Shown here: positions 16,666-24,627 of the stretch, one piece after another
Numbering within the stretch: the stretch's first letter is position 1
How the letters are laid out: every line of letters starts with the position of its first letter
NCBI GenBank assembly: GCA_013696045.1
Contig: JACCZH010000247.1
Location: 1-33,241 of the forward strand
From: Chloroflexia bacterium
GTDB taxonomy: Bacteria > Chloroflexota > Chloroflexia > Thermomicrobiales > CFX8
Length of the DNA: 33,241 bases
Direction of reading: 5' to 3'
The notes under the pieces: model-generated
What the model saw: the letters and a program-made list of their open reading frames with translations, nothing else
Database searches by the model: none
Told to the model about the DNA's origin: nothing
Position numbers and translations under genes: made by a program

Positions 16666-17661
16666 ATGGAACCACTACTCGACGTGAAGAATCTGAAAAC
16701 GCAGTTCTTCACTCAGGATGGGGTAGTGAGAGCTGTCGACGACGTATCGTTCGACATCCTGCCGGGCGAGACGCTTGGCATCGTGGGTGAGTCCGGCTGT
16801 GGCAAGAGCATCACAGCCATGTCGATCATGAGGCTCATTCCGTCGCCTCCTGGAAAGATCGTTCAGGGAGAAATCCTCTTTAAAGGCGAAGACATCATCA
16901 CCATGAGCGATGAGGAAATTCGCCACATCCGGGGCAACGAGATTGCCATGATCTTTCAGGACCCGATGACCTCGCTCAACCCCGTGCTCTCAATTAACCG
17001 CCAGCTGGGTGAGACGCTTGAGTTGCACATGGGCATGAACAAAAGTCAGGCGCGGCGACGCTCAATTGAGCTGCTTGAGATGGTCGGTATTCCGAACGCC
17101 GAAGAGCGGGTTAACCAGTATCCGCACCAATTCTCAGGTGGTATGCGCCAGCGCGTGATGATCGCAATGGCGCTTTCCTGTAACCCCAGCCTGTTGATTG
17201 CCGATGAGCCTACGACGGCGCTCGATGTGACGATTCAGGCCCAGATTCTTGATCTCATGAAGACACTCCAGGCAGAGCACAACACGGCGGTGATGCTTAT
17301 TACTCACGACCTCGGCGTCGTGGCCGGCATGAGCGACCGGATCAACGTGATGTACGCCGGCCATGTTGTTGAGACCGCTACAGCTGAAGAGCTTTTCGCC
17401 AACCCTCGGCACCCATACACGGTTGGGTTGTTGAACTCTATCCCGCGTCTCGACTCTGAGGTGCGTGAGAAACTTGACCCAATCCGCGGACTGCCGCCCG
17501 ATCTCATCGATCTCCCGGATCTTTGCCCGTTCGTGCCACGTTGTGATTACGCGCGTGAGAAGTGCGAACAGCAGAATCCTCCGCTGCTTGACGTGGCCCC
17601 TGGCCATCGTTCGGCGTGCTGGTTCTGGGAAGAAGTCAGCAAAGAAGGGCCGAAGGCATAA
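16666..17661 (+). CDS. oppD: oligopeptide/dipeptide ABC transporter ATP-binding protein (OppD type)
   Basis: This is an ATPase subunit of a peptide-type importer. The 331-residue product has Walker A GESGCGKS (41-48), IFQDPMTSLNPV (96-107), signature FSGGMRQR (156-163), Walker B LLIADEP (176-182), His214 and the cysteine-bearing oligo_HPY C-terminus. It resembles the DppD at 3624-4649, with the same LKTQFFT N-terminus. ATG 16666 has GAAGGAG at the right distance. It is followed by the F-type ATPase two bases after its stop. No permease or binding-protein gene is adjacent, so it probably serves a transporter encoded elsewhere or shares the dpp permeases. Confidence 0.93.
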   Translation: MEPLLDVKNLKTQFFTQDGVVRAVDDVSFDILPGETLGIVGESGCGKSITAMSIMRLIPSPPGKIVQGEILFKGEDIITMSDEEIRHIRGNEIAMIFQDPMTSLNPVLSINRQLGETLELHMGMNKSQARRRSIELLEMVGIPNAEERVNQYPHQFSGGMRQRVMIAMALSCNPSLLIADEPTTALDVTIQAQILDLMKTLQAEHNTAVMLITHDLGVVAGMSDRINVMYAGHVVETATAEELFANPRHPYTVGLLNSIPRLDSEVREKLDPIRGLPPDLIDLPDLCPFVPRCDYAREKCEQQNPPLLDVAPGHRSACWFWEEVSKEGPKA

Positions 17662-17663
17662 CG

Positions 17664-18704
17664 ATGGCAACTGACACAACAACACGCGCGCCGGGCAACG
17701 GCGCCGGCCCGGCCGAAGATGTTCTGCTCGATGTTGACAACCTGAAGATGCACTTTCCGCTTACTCGCGGCATTATCATCCAGCGTCAGGTTGGCGCGGT
17801 GAAGGCGGTTGACGGGATTACCTTTCAGGTGAGGCGTGGCGAGACGCTCGGTCTGGTGGGTGAGTCCGGTTGCGGCAAGAGCACCGCTGGCCGCGCCATT
17901 TTGCAGCTCTACAAACCAACCGAAGGAACTGTCAACTTCAATGGCAGTGAGCTCACCAAGCTTGATGGCGGTGAAATGCGCAAGATGCGCCGCTACCTGC
18001 AAATGATCTTCCAGGACCCATACGCCTCGTTGAATCCGCGTATGACGGTTGGCTCGATCGTTAGCGAGCCGATGCAGATTCATAATCTGGTGCCGAAAGA
18101 TCAGCGCAACGCCCGTGTGCGCGAGTTGCTGGAGACCGTGGGTTTGAACCCATACTTCGCCAACCGCTACCCGCACGAGTTCTCGGGTGGCCAGCGGCAA
18201 CGTATTGGTGTTGCTCGTGCGTTGGCGGCTAACCCGGACTTCATTGTTGCTGACGAGCCAGTCTCGGCGCTCGACGTGTCCATTCAGGCACAGATCATCA
18301 ACCTTATGGAGGATTTGCAGCAGGAGTTCAAGCTCACCTATCTGTTTATTGCTCATGACCTCTCGGTGGTGCGGCACATCTCAGACCGCATCGCGGTGAT
18401 GTACCTCGGCAAGTTTGTCGAACTGGCTGACCGTGACGCATTGCTGAATGATCCTTTGCACCCATACACCAAAGCGCTCCTCTCGGCCGTGCCGATTCCG
18501 GACCCGGTCATTGAAAAGCGTCGCGAGCGTATTATCCTCACCGGCGATGTGCCGAGCCCGATCAACCCGCCTTCGGGTTGCCGCTTTCACACACGCTGCC
18601 CATACGTGATGCCGGTCTGCAAAGAAAAAGATCCGATCTTCGTGGACCAGGGAGCCGGCCATTTCGTGGCCTGCCACCTGTACCCGGGATCGATCGCCGA
18701 CTAA
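17664..18704 (+). CDS. oppF: oligopeptide/dipeptide ABC transporter ATP-binding protein (OppF type)
   Basis: This is the partner ATPase of the preceding OppD. The 346-residue product from ATG 17664 shows Walker A GESGCGKS (66-73), IFQDPYASLNPRMTVG, signature FSGGQRQR, a Walker B with VADEPVSALD, and FIAHDLSVVRHISDR. The C-terminal cysteines lie in CRFHTRCPYVMPVC. The chosen start follows GAAGG at the end of oppD; the upstream in-frame start at 17616 lies inside oppD and is rejected. The stop is followed after 23 bases by a strong terminator, so the transcript ends here. It is homologous to the DppF at 2580-3599. Confidence 0.93.
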   Translation: MATDTTTRAPGNGAGPAEDVLLDVDNLKMHFPLTRGIIIQRQVGAVKAVDGITFQVRRGETLGLVGESGCGKSTAGRAILQLYKPTEGTVNFNGSELTKLDGGEMRKMRRYLQMIFQDPYASLNPRMTVGSIVSEPMQIHNLVPKDQRNARVRELLETVGLNPYFANRYPHEFSGGQRQRIGVARALAANPDFIVADEPVSALDVSIQAQIINLMEDLQQEFKLTYLFIAHDLSVVRHISDRIAVMYLGKFVELADRDALLNDPLHPYTKALLSAVPIPDPVIEKRRERIILTGDVPSPINPPSGCRFHTRCPYVMPVCKEKDPIFVDQGAGHFVACHLYPGSIAD

Positions 18705-18727
18705 GCGAGACACATACCCGCCACTTC

Positions 18728-18763
18728 AACGCGCCAGGGTCGAACACCGTGGCGCGTTTGTTT
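18728..18763 (+). terminator. intrinsic terminator of the oppDF transcript
   Basis: Arms AACGCGCCA (18728-18736) and TGGCGCGTT (18750-18758) pair perfectly over nine bases with a 13-base loop. TTTGTTT follows directly. It lies 24 bases past the oppF stop. Confidence 0.8.
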
Positions 18764-18867
18764 GCGGGTGGTGTTTACTCTGTGTAGCGTTTAGGCCGTT
18801 TATGGGAGGTAGATTTTCTTGAACGTCGCAGCTCTACCGACGCTTTGGGGAAACAGCAGCTCTTAAT

Positions 18868-18895
18868 AGAGATCCTTCGTTCCTCAGGAGGACTG
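18868..18895. repeat. dispersed palindromic repeat, copy 3
   Basis: This copy matches 14063-14090 with a single mismatch (G for T). It sits in the gap between the oppDF terminator and the M50 protease gene. Apart from this repeat and the terminator the gap shows nothing I recognise. Confidence 0.7.
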
Positions 18896-18991
18896 CTCAA
18901 CGCCATTCTTCTCCGTGATACCGATCAGGCTGATGCAACTACTACAAAATGGCAAACCGACCCCGATACCTGAAACGAGGAAATCACCGCA

Positions 18992-19642
18992 GTGTTTGGC
19001 CAGCCGCGCCCAATAGAAATCAATCCCGATTACATCGTCGCTACAGTCATCGCGTTTGTGATCGGCATTACGATCCACGAGTTCATGCACGCCTGGTCCG
19101 CGTACCAGCTTGGCGATCCCACTGCGGCGCGGCTGGGAAGGATTACGCTCAACCCGGTGTCGCACTTCGATCCGTTGGGCTTTATCTTCATGATCATGCT
19201 GTCGCTGGGCTTTGGGGTGATCGCCTGGGGCAAGCCGGTGCCGGTAAATCCTGCGGCCCTGCGCGGCGGCCGGCATGGCATGGCGATTACCGCCGTCGCG
19301 GGTCCGGCCTCTAACTTGGTTATTGCCACGGCCGTCGCGATACCAATGCGCTTTGGAGGCATTGAGCTGGATGGGTTCATGGAGCTGCTGGTGCGCCAGG
19401 TCATATGGCTTAACCTGCTGCTGGCGGCCTTCAACATGATCCCGATCCCCCCGCTGGACGGGTCCAAGATCCTGGCCGGGATTCTGCCCAATTTCTGGTA
19501 CCAATATCTTGCCCCGCTGCAACAGTATGGCATTGCAATCCTGCTGGTGCTGGTCGTTGTGGGTGGCGGAGTGCTGCAGGCTATGTATCTCCCGGTCTTC
19601 ACGCTGTTTTGGGACAGCATCGTTGGCTCGACACAGCTCTGA
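18992..19642 (+). CDS. site-2 protease family (M50) membrane protein
   Basis: This is an integral membrane zinc protease of the M50 family. The 216-residue product has the HEFMH zinc-binding motif (His29, Glu30, His33) in its first membrane segment. The NMIPIPPLDG motif with Asp156 lies in a later segment, so the catalytic site appears intact. It is the short type without PDZ or CBS domains. The GTG start at 18992 follows GAGGAAA at about eight bases. It is the first gene of a run with the HD protein, scpA and scpB; M50 genes lie next to scpAB in many Gram-positive-related bacteria. The substrate is unknown. Confidence 0.88.
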   Translation: MFGQPRPIEINPDYIVATVIAFVIGITIHEFMHAWSAYQLGDPTAARLGRITLNPVSHFDPLGFIFMIMLSLGFGVIAWGKPVPVNPAALRGGRHGMAITAVAGPASNLVIATAVAIPMRFGGIELDGFMELLVRQVIWLNLLLAAFNMIPIPPLDGSKILAGILPNFWYQYLAPLQQYGIAILLVLVVVGGGVLQAMYLPVFTLFWDSIVGSTQL

Positions 19643-19658
19643 TATGCAAAGGACGAGC

Positions 19659-20210
19659 ATGACATATGTTCCGGCGGTTCGGAAGACAGGTCAAGGTGTC
19701 GCCTGGCGGGTGATTCAGGGTTTCCGGACGATGGCGTACCGGCATGATAGCGAGATCGATCGCAGACTGCATGACATTCTTCAGAATGAGGCGCAGTGGA
19801 GGTTGTTATTGCGCTTATCGGCCTTCGACCGGGCGCATCATTTACGGGTGCACGACACGCTGATCGCGGCTGGCCATGTTGACGCGGATCTGCTTCGTGC
19901 TGCCGCGTTGCACGATGCCGGCAAGGCTGACGATCGCGGGCGGGTGCGGCTGCCCCATCGCGTTTTGAAGGTATTTCTCCAGGCGACCTCACCCTGGCTG
20001 CTGGGTCTGACTGGACGGCGTGACGGTGGTTGGTTGGGGCACGGATTGTTTCTGGCGCGTCATCATGCGCAACTAGGAGCACAGCTTGCCGAAACCGCAG
20101 GCGCATCGGAGCGTTGTGTGGAGTTGATTGCCCGGCACGAAGAAAACCCTCCGGTGGACGACCCTCATTTACGGGCGTTGATTCAAGCCGATGCAGGAGC
20201 AATCGCATGA
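19659..20210 (+). CDS. HD-domain protein, probable phosphohydrolase
   Basis: This small cytoplasmic protein of 183 residues carries the metal-binding HD signature: His65, the HD pair at 85-86 (ALHDAGK), His135/His136, His160 and Asp178. This order matches HD-superfamily phosphohydrolases. The substrate cannot be told. ATG 19659 follows AAAGGA; an ATG at 19644 is possible. It is 16 bases past the M50 stop and overlaps scpA by four bases (ATGA), so it is translationally coupled to the chromosome-segregation genes. Confidence 0.75.
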   Translation: MTYVPAVRKTGQGVAWRVIQGFRTMAYRHDSEIDRRLHDILQNEAQWRLLLRLSAFDRAHHLRVHDTLIAAGHVDADLLRAAALHDAGKADDRGRVRLPHRVLKVFLQATSPWLLGLTGRRDGGWLGHGLFLARHHAQLGAQLAETAGASERCVELIARHEENPPVDDPHLRALIQADAGAIA

Positions 20211-20953
20211 CAACGGACACCGCACCGATGACATTGGCTTCGTATCAACTGCGGTTACCGAGCTTTGAGGGACCCCTGGACGTGTTGCTCTCTCTGATTG
20301 AGCGCGAGAAACTGGACATATCGGACCTCTCACTTGTGACCGTCACTGACGGTTTCCTGGCGCATATCGACGCTTTAGAAGATGCTACGCCGCGTTTGTT
20401 GGCTGATTTCCTGGGCGTCGCGGCCCGGTTGCTGGTGTTGAAATCGAGGGCGCTTCTGCCGCGCCCAGAAGTGCACGAGGCCGTTGAAGACGTGGATGAT
20501 CTCGCGGAGCAATTGCGCGAGTACCAGCGGATGCGCAATGTCGCAAACGGGTTGGGTGAGGCGCAGGTCGCGTTGTGGCGTTCCTACTCGCGAAGCGCGC
20601 CACCAGTCGCCCGTCCAACGCGGATGATGTTTGTGTTGCCGCCGGTCGCCCATCTGGGCCGGGCGCTGGTGCGGGCTATCGCCCGGCAACCGGCCGAGCC
20701 TGAGCCGGTGCTGATGAGGCGTGTCGTTTCGGTGGCGGAAATGGCTGGCAGATTGCTCGCCGCAATCACGGCATCCAAGCGGTCGCGACGTTTCGTGGAC
20801 CTGGTGAGCAAGACCGACCGCGAGGAGACCGTGGCCGGCTTCATCGCACTGCTCGCACTCTGGCGGCGACGTCAGATTGATGTCCAGCAGGACGGATTGT
20901 TTGCGGACATAATGATTGAGCCCGTCAGCGCGGGTGAGGGCACGACACCATGA
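20207..20953 (+). CDS. scpA: segregation and condensation protein A
   Basis: ScpA is the kleisin subunit that bridges the SMC heads in the bacterial condensin complex. The 248-residue product begins with the family hallmark LPSFEGPLDVLLSLIEREKLDISDLSL (about residues 16-42). LADFLGVAARLLVLKSRALLP follows, and the C-terminus has a winged-helix segment (EETVAGFIALLALWRRRQIDVQQDGLFADI). The ATG at 20207 has AGGAG upstream and overlaps the HD gene stop. The longer frame from 20030 runs inside the HD gene and is rejected. ScpA acts with ScpB, whose gene overlaps its end, and with SMC encoded elsewhere. Confidence 0.95.
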   Translation: MTTDTAPMTLASYQLRLPSFEGPLDVLLSLIEREKLDISDLSLVTVTDGFLAHIDALEDATPRLLADFLGVAARLLVLKSRALLPRPEVHEAVEDVDDLAEQLREYQRMRNVANGLGEAQVALWRSYSRSAPPVARPTRMMFVLPPVAHLGRALVRAIARQPAEPEPVLMRRVVSVAEMAGRLLAAITASKRSRRFVDLVSKTDREETVAGFIALLALWRRRQIDVQQDGLFADIMIEPVSAGEGTTP

Positions 20954-21507
20954 CACAGAATGGTCACGACCAGCAGGCCGCGCTTGATATTGACACTGGC
21001 ACGGCTGGCGAGCGGGCGGCAATTCTTGAAGCGCTGCTGTTTGCCCGTGGTGAAGCCGAAGAGGTAAGCGTACTGGCGACGGCGTTGGGTTGGACGCCGG
21101 CCGCGGTTCACCGTGCGTTGGACGAGCTCGGCGCACTTCTGAATGAACACGGTCGCGGTATTGTCTTGCAGCGTGACGGCACGCGGGCCGAGCTGGTTTC
21201 CGCGCCCCGTTTTGGCGCCTTGGTGCAGCGCATGCTCATGATCGAGCGCACGGTGCGGCTCTCGCCGGCCGCGCTCGAGACCCTGGCGATTGTCGCCTAC
21301 CGGCAGCCTGTCACCCGGCCGGAGATCGAAGCCGTGCGCGGTGTCGACTCAAGCGGCGTCCTTTCCAACCTGGCCGCGCGTGACCTGGTCGAGACCGTTG
21401 GCCGCCGCAACACGCTCGGAAATCCCCATGAATACGCCACCACGGCGGCGTTCCTCAATTTCTTCGGGCTATCGTCGCTGGAGGATCTTCCAGCAGTCGG
21501 GGAGTGA
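20950..21507 (+). CDS. scpB: segregation and condensation protein B
   Basis: ScpB is the dimeric kite subunit that binds ScpA in the SMC condensin. The 185-residue product has two winged-helix domains. It shows ILEALLFARGEAEEVSVLATALG at the start, RLSPAALETLAIVAYRQPVTRPEIEAVRGVDSSGVLSNLAARDLVETVGRR in the second domain and YATTAAFLNFFGLSSLEDLP at the end, all classic ScpB motifs. It overlaps scpA by four bases. Its stop lies only six bases from the stop of the convergent cysteine desulfurase gene, leaving no room for a separate terminator. Confidence 0.95.
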   Translation: MTQNGHDQQAALDIDTGTAGERAAILEALLFARGEAEEVSVLATALGWTPAAVHRALDELGALLNEHGRGIVLQRDGTRAELVSAPRFGALVQRMLMIERTVRLSPAALETLAIVAYRQPVTRPEIEAVRGVDSSGVLSNLAARDLVETVGRRNTLGNPHEYATTAAFLNFFGLSSLEDLPAVGE

Positions 21508-21513
21508 TGAGGT

Positions 21514-22683
21514 CTACGTCACCAAGGCCGACATCTCGCGCAGGCGCTGAACCGAGGTTGCGATGGTGTCGATGGCGCGGTCGATCTCGGCTACGGTGTT
21601 GTCTTTTCCGACGGTAAGGCGCAGTGAGCCTTGTGCGAGATTCTCGGAAATGCCCAGAGCAAGCAGAACATGTGAGGGTTCGGTCGAACCGGTGGCACAG
21701 GCGGAGCCGCTGGAGGCCGAGATGCCGTGCATATCCAGATCGAGCAGAATACTTTCGCCCTCGACCCCCGCAAATGAGATATTCACGTTGTTCGGCAGGC
21801 GATGATCGCGGCTGCCATTGAGCTGAGAATGCGGGACGCGGCCCAAGATGCCGTCGATGAGCCGATCGCGCAACATGCGCTGATGTGCGCTCCTCTCGAC
21901 CAGGGCGCGCTGAGCCAGGGTTAGTCCAGCCGCCATGCCGACGATACCGGGCACGTTCTCGGTTCCCGCTCGGCGGGCATATTCCTGTCCGCCGCCGAGC
22001 TGCTGCCAGGCGATCCTGGCGCCCCGGCGAACATACAGCAGCCCTACCCCTTTGGGCGCATAGAATTTGTGGGCACTGAGACTCAGGAGATCCACACCAA
22101 GCTCATCGACGTCCAGCGACAACGCCCCAGCGGCCTGGACGGCGTCGGTGTGTATCAGAATGCCGTGCTGCCGGGCGATGGCGGAGATCTCGGCGATGGG
22201 CTGGATGGTCCCAATCTCGTTGTTGGCATACATAATCGAAATGAGGCAGGTATCCGGACGGATGGCGTTTGCCACTGCTTCAGGCTCGATCAGACCAGCA
22301 GCGTCTGGCTCAATAATTGTTATCTCAAAACCGTGCTCGGCGAGGCTTTCGACGGCGTGCAGGACAGCGTGGTGCTCGATGGCGCTAGTAATAATATGGT
22401 TGCCGCCGCTATTGAGACGGTTGAACCAGGCCACGCCACGAATAGCGGTGTTGTTGGATTCGGTGGCGCCGCTGGTCATGACGACTTCACGCGGCAGACA
22501 ATGAAGGATGCCGGCTAATGTGCCACGCGCCCAATCCAGACCTGCCCGCGCGTCGCGGCCTGCGCCGTAGATGCTGGTGGGGTTGCCAAACCGGGCTGTG
22601 AAAAACGGAAGCATCGCCTCAAGAACCGCCGGATCGACCGGGGTCGTCGCGGCATGGTCCAAGTAGATGTCGGTATCAGTCAC
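21514..22683 (-). CDS. cysteine desulfurase (NifS/IscS family)
   Basis: This PLP enzyme takes sulfur from cysteine as a persulfide for Fe-S cluster or thio-modification pathways. The 389-residue product has YLDHAATTPVDP at the start, the HTDAVQAAG segment (178-186), PLP Lys206 in SAHKFYAPKG and the active-site Cys329 in SSGSACATGS. All key residues are present. The GTG start at 22683 follows AAGGTGAG. The gene lies 53 bases downstream of an Rrf2/IscR-type regulator gene, which suggests control by Fe-S status. No scaffold gene (iscU/sufU) is adjacent, so it could instead serve tRNA thiolation. Confidence 0.93.
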   Translation of the reverse strand: MTDTDIYLDHAATTPVDPAVLEAMLPFFTARFGNPTSIYGAGRDARAGLDWARGTLAGILHCLPREVVMTSGATESNNTAIRGVAWFNRLNSGGNHIITSAIEHHAVLHAVESLAEHGFEITIIEPDAAGLIEPEAVANAIRPDTCLISIMYANNEIGTIQPIAEISAIARQHGILIHTDAVQAAGALSLDVDELGVDLLSLSAHKFYAPKGVGLLYVRRGARIAWQQLGGGQEYARRAGTENVPGIVGMAAGLTLAQRALVERSAHQRMLRDRLIDGILGRVPHSQLNGSRDHRLPNNVNISFAGVEGESILLDLDMHGISASSGSACATGSTEPSHVLLALGISENLAQGSLRLTVGKDNTVAEIDRAIDTIATSVQRLREMSALVT

Positions 22684-22736
22684 CGACGCTCACCTTTCAA
22701 TCGTTTGTCATTATCTGGGGCAGCGGTCGCGCCGGA

Positions 22737-23195
22737 TCAGGATGCCCGCGCGCTCGATCGGTCGGTGGTAGCGAGCTGTGGCCGGCTCTGGGCAAGCAGA
22801 TCGCCCAGCGACGTCGAATCCAGCGCGTCAACAATACTGTCACGCACCTTGAGCCACACGACACGGGTCGCGCAACCGTCGATCAATGGGCATTGTTCTT
22901 CCGGCTCTACTTCGGAGACACACTCCATCGGCGCCACCGGGCCTTCGAGGACCCGATAGACCTGACCAACCATGATTTCCGCCGGTGCGCGGGACAGCTC
23001 ATATCCGCCGTGCGCTCCACGGGTGGATGTCACCAACCCCGCGCGGCGAAGCGGTCCGATCAATTGTTCAAGATAGGCCGTCGGCACGGTGGCATTCTGG
23101 GCGATCGCCGTCAGTGAAACAGGCCCCTGCCCATACTGGCGTGAGAGCTCCACCATCGCTCGCATGCCGTATTCGCCTCGGGTGGATACTTTCAC
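22737..23195 (-). CDS. Rrf2-family (IscR-like) transcriptional regulator
   Basis: This 152-residue DNA-binding protein has the Rrf2 winged helix: VKVSTRGEYGMRAMVELSR, then SLTAIAQNATVPTAYLEQLIGPLRRAGLVTSTRGAHGGYELSR. Cys92, Cys102 and Cys108 (C-x9-C-x5-C) could ligate an Fe-S cluster, but spacing differs from the C-x5-C-x5-C of E. coli IscR. The start is GTG 23195, behind GAGAGGAG; the longer frame to 23360 has no support. It is the first gene of an operon with the cysteine desulfurase and probably controls it and itself. A clear promoter is at 23240-23269. Confidence 0.9.
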   Translation of the reverse strand: MKVSTRGEYGMRAMVELSRQYGQGPVSLTAIAQNATVPTAYLEQLIGPLRRAGLVTSTRGAHGGYELSRAPAEIMVGQVYRVLEGPVAPMECVSEVEPEEQCPLIDGCATRVVWLKVRDSIVDALDSTSLGDLLAQSRPQLATTDRSSARAS

Positions 23196-23239
23196 GGTGG
23201 CGCTCCTCTCAGTTCGGTTGCGCCGGAGTAGATAGCTTG

Positions 23240-23269
23240 ATCGTACACCTCGTATGCGATAACGGTCAA
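23240..23269 (-). promoter_or_regulatory. promoter of the Rrf2 regulator-cysteine desulfurase operon
   Basis: On the minus strand TTGACC (23264-23269), an 18-base spacer and TACGAT (23240-23245) form a good promoter. CTTGA at its upstream end and TCAAG just past the -10 are inverted and could contribute to a regulator site. The leader to the GTG at 23195 is about 37 bases. Confidence 0.6.
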
Positions 23270-23310
23270 GTTTACCGCATTCAGGGCGGGAAGTCCGTCC
23301 GGGTGAAACG

Positions 23311-24495
23311 CTAGCGCCAGACCAGACGGAGACGGTTCCAGAATGCCAACAACATGCCAAAATGCCAGGCGCGATTGCGCTCTTCGATCACCTGATAGAC
23401 GTGCCCCAGCCGGTCTCCGGTAAAGATGCCACGATACTCTCCGTTGTCGATAACCGGCACAGCAGAGCGGTTTGACTCGTGCATCCAGAGATGAACGTCG
23501 TAGACGGAATCGCTCACCTCAGCTGGATGAAACCCGCGGTCCATAACGTCGCGAACATAGATCTCGTGATGCGAACCGCTTAAATGGTGTAACAGCTCAT
23601 GCCGCCAAAGCATTCCCACAACCTGATGGTTGCGAGTAACGACGATGTCACGCGGGCCGCCGCGGGTGGCAAACGAGAGTGGAACATCCGGGCTGATGCC
23701 TCCCGCTTCCCAGAGCGCAAACTGTCCGACTGGCAGCGCTTTCAGCGCGGATTCAATTTCGACGTGGCGTATCTCCATCTGGGCGGAGACCAGAATAAAC
23801 ACACTCACCAGTGGCATGAGATAGTCGCCGATCAAGAGCCCGCCCGCCCCGAGCGCGACCGCCATCGTTTGCGCGGTGTACACCGAGATACGCGTGGCGG
23901 AGAGTCGATTGCGGTGGGCCGAGAGCAAGGCGCGCAATACTCGCCCACCGTCCATCGGGAAGGCTGGCAATAGATTGAATATTGCCAGCAGGATATTTGC
24001 GATCCAGAGATAAAGGATGAAGCCCGCGATCGAGATTTCGTCCGCATACAGGAGGATTCCGATAGCCTGGTTGATGTTATGCGCGACGGCGATGAGTAAC
24101 ACCAGAGGGGTGAGCGCAAGCGCGATCAGGACGTTCATAAGCGGGCCGGCGACGGCAATCAGCGTTTCAGCGCGCGGCGTGAGCGATGCATGCTCTATTC
24201 TGGCCACGCCGCCAATTGGCAGCAAGGTGATGTCGTGAACCGCGAGGCCATGCCTTATCGCTACAACGGCGTGGGCGAGCTCGTGAGCCAGCACGCAACC
24301 GAAGACTGCGAGGAGCACGATGGTGCCAAACAGGACACCTGGCACCCCTGCTCCTGTGGCAAAGCCCCACTGGTAGATAACCCAGATAAGAAGGAGCGCG
24401 AACGACGGGTGAACTTTTATCGCTATTCCGCGAAAGGATCCGATGTCAATCGAACGGCCCAAACAGTCCACCGATCTCCTGATTCCCACAGGCAT
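23311..24495 (-). CDS. site-2 protease (M50) with C-terminal CBS domains
   Basis: This 394-residue protein is a membrane metalloprotease. The first half has several hydrophobic helices, with the zinc motif HELAH (71-75) and the NLLPAFPMDGGR motif of M50B enzymes. The C-terminal half (about 250-370) has the pattern of two CBS domains (PRDIVVTRNHQVVGMLWRHELL; VRDVMDRGFHPAEVSDSVYDVHLWM...SAVPVIDNGEYRGIFTGDRL). CBS pairs often sense adenine nucleotides. The ATG start at 24495 has AGGGG upstream. It is divergent from pyrB and is separated from the Rrf2 gene by 115 bases. The substrate is unknown. Confidence 0.88.
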   Translation of the reverse strand: MPVGIRRSVDCLGRSIDIGSFRGIAIKVHPSFALLLIWVIYQWGFATGAGVPGVLFGTIVLLAVFGCVLAHELAHAVVAIRHGLAVHDITLLPIGGVARIEHASLTPRAETLIAVAGPLMNVLIALALTPLVLLIAVAHNINQAIGILLYADEISIAGFILYLWIANILLAIFNLLPAFPMDGGRVLRALLSAHRNRLSATRISVYTAQTMAVALGAGGLLIGDYLMPLVSVFILVSAQMEIRHVEIESALKALPVGQFALWEAGGISPDVPLSFATRGGPRDIVVTRNHQVVGMLWRHELLHHLSGSHHEIYVRDVMDRGFHPAEVSDSVYDVHLWMHESNRSAVPVIDNGEYRGIFTGDRLGHVYQVIEERNRAWHFGMLLAFWNRLRLVWR

Positions 24496-24565
24496 GAAAC
24501 GTACCCCTGTGGAGAGGATACCGGATGATAACAGAACCGTGACCTCCAGCGAGGAGTATGGAAGT

Positions 24566-24571
24566 TATAAT
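24566..24571 (+). promoter_or_regulatory. -10 element upstream of pyrB
   Basis: A perfect TATAAT lies at 24566-24571. No good -35 hexamer sits 16-18 bases upstream; GTGACC is 21 bases away. It would give a leader of about 50 bases to the GTG at 24628. Confidence 0.45.
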
Positions 24572-24627
24572 CGCAGCCGGGAAGAATGAGATCTCAAACG
24601 CGATCGCGGGAACGGGGAGGGGCACCG

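Noticed and set aside
18728..18763. GGTCGAACACC looked like a tRNA T-loop fragment
   Set aside because: It is the loop of a terminator hairpin, and no tRNA arms flank it.
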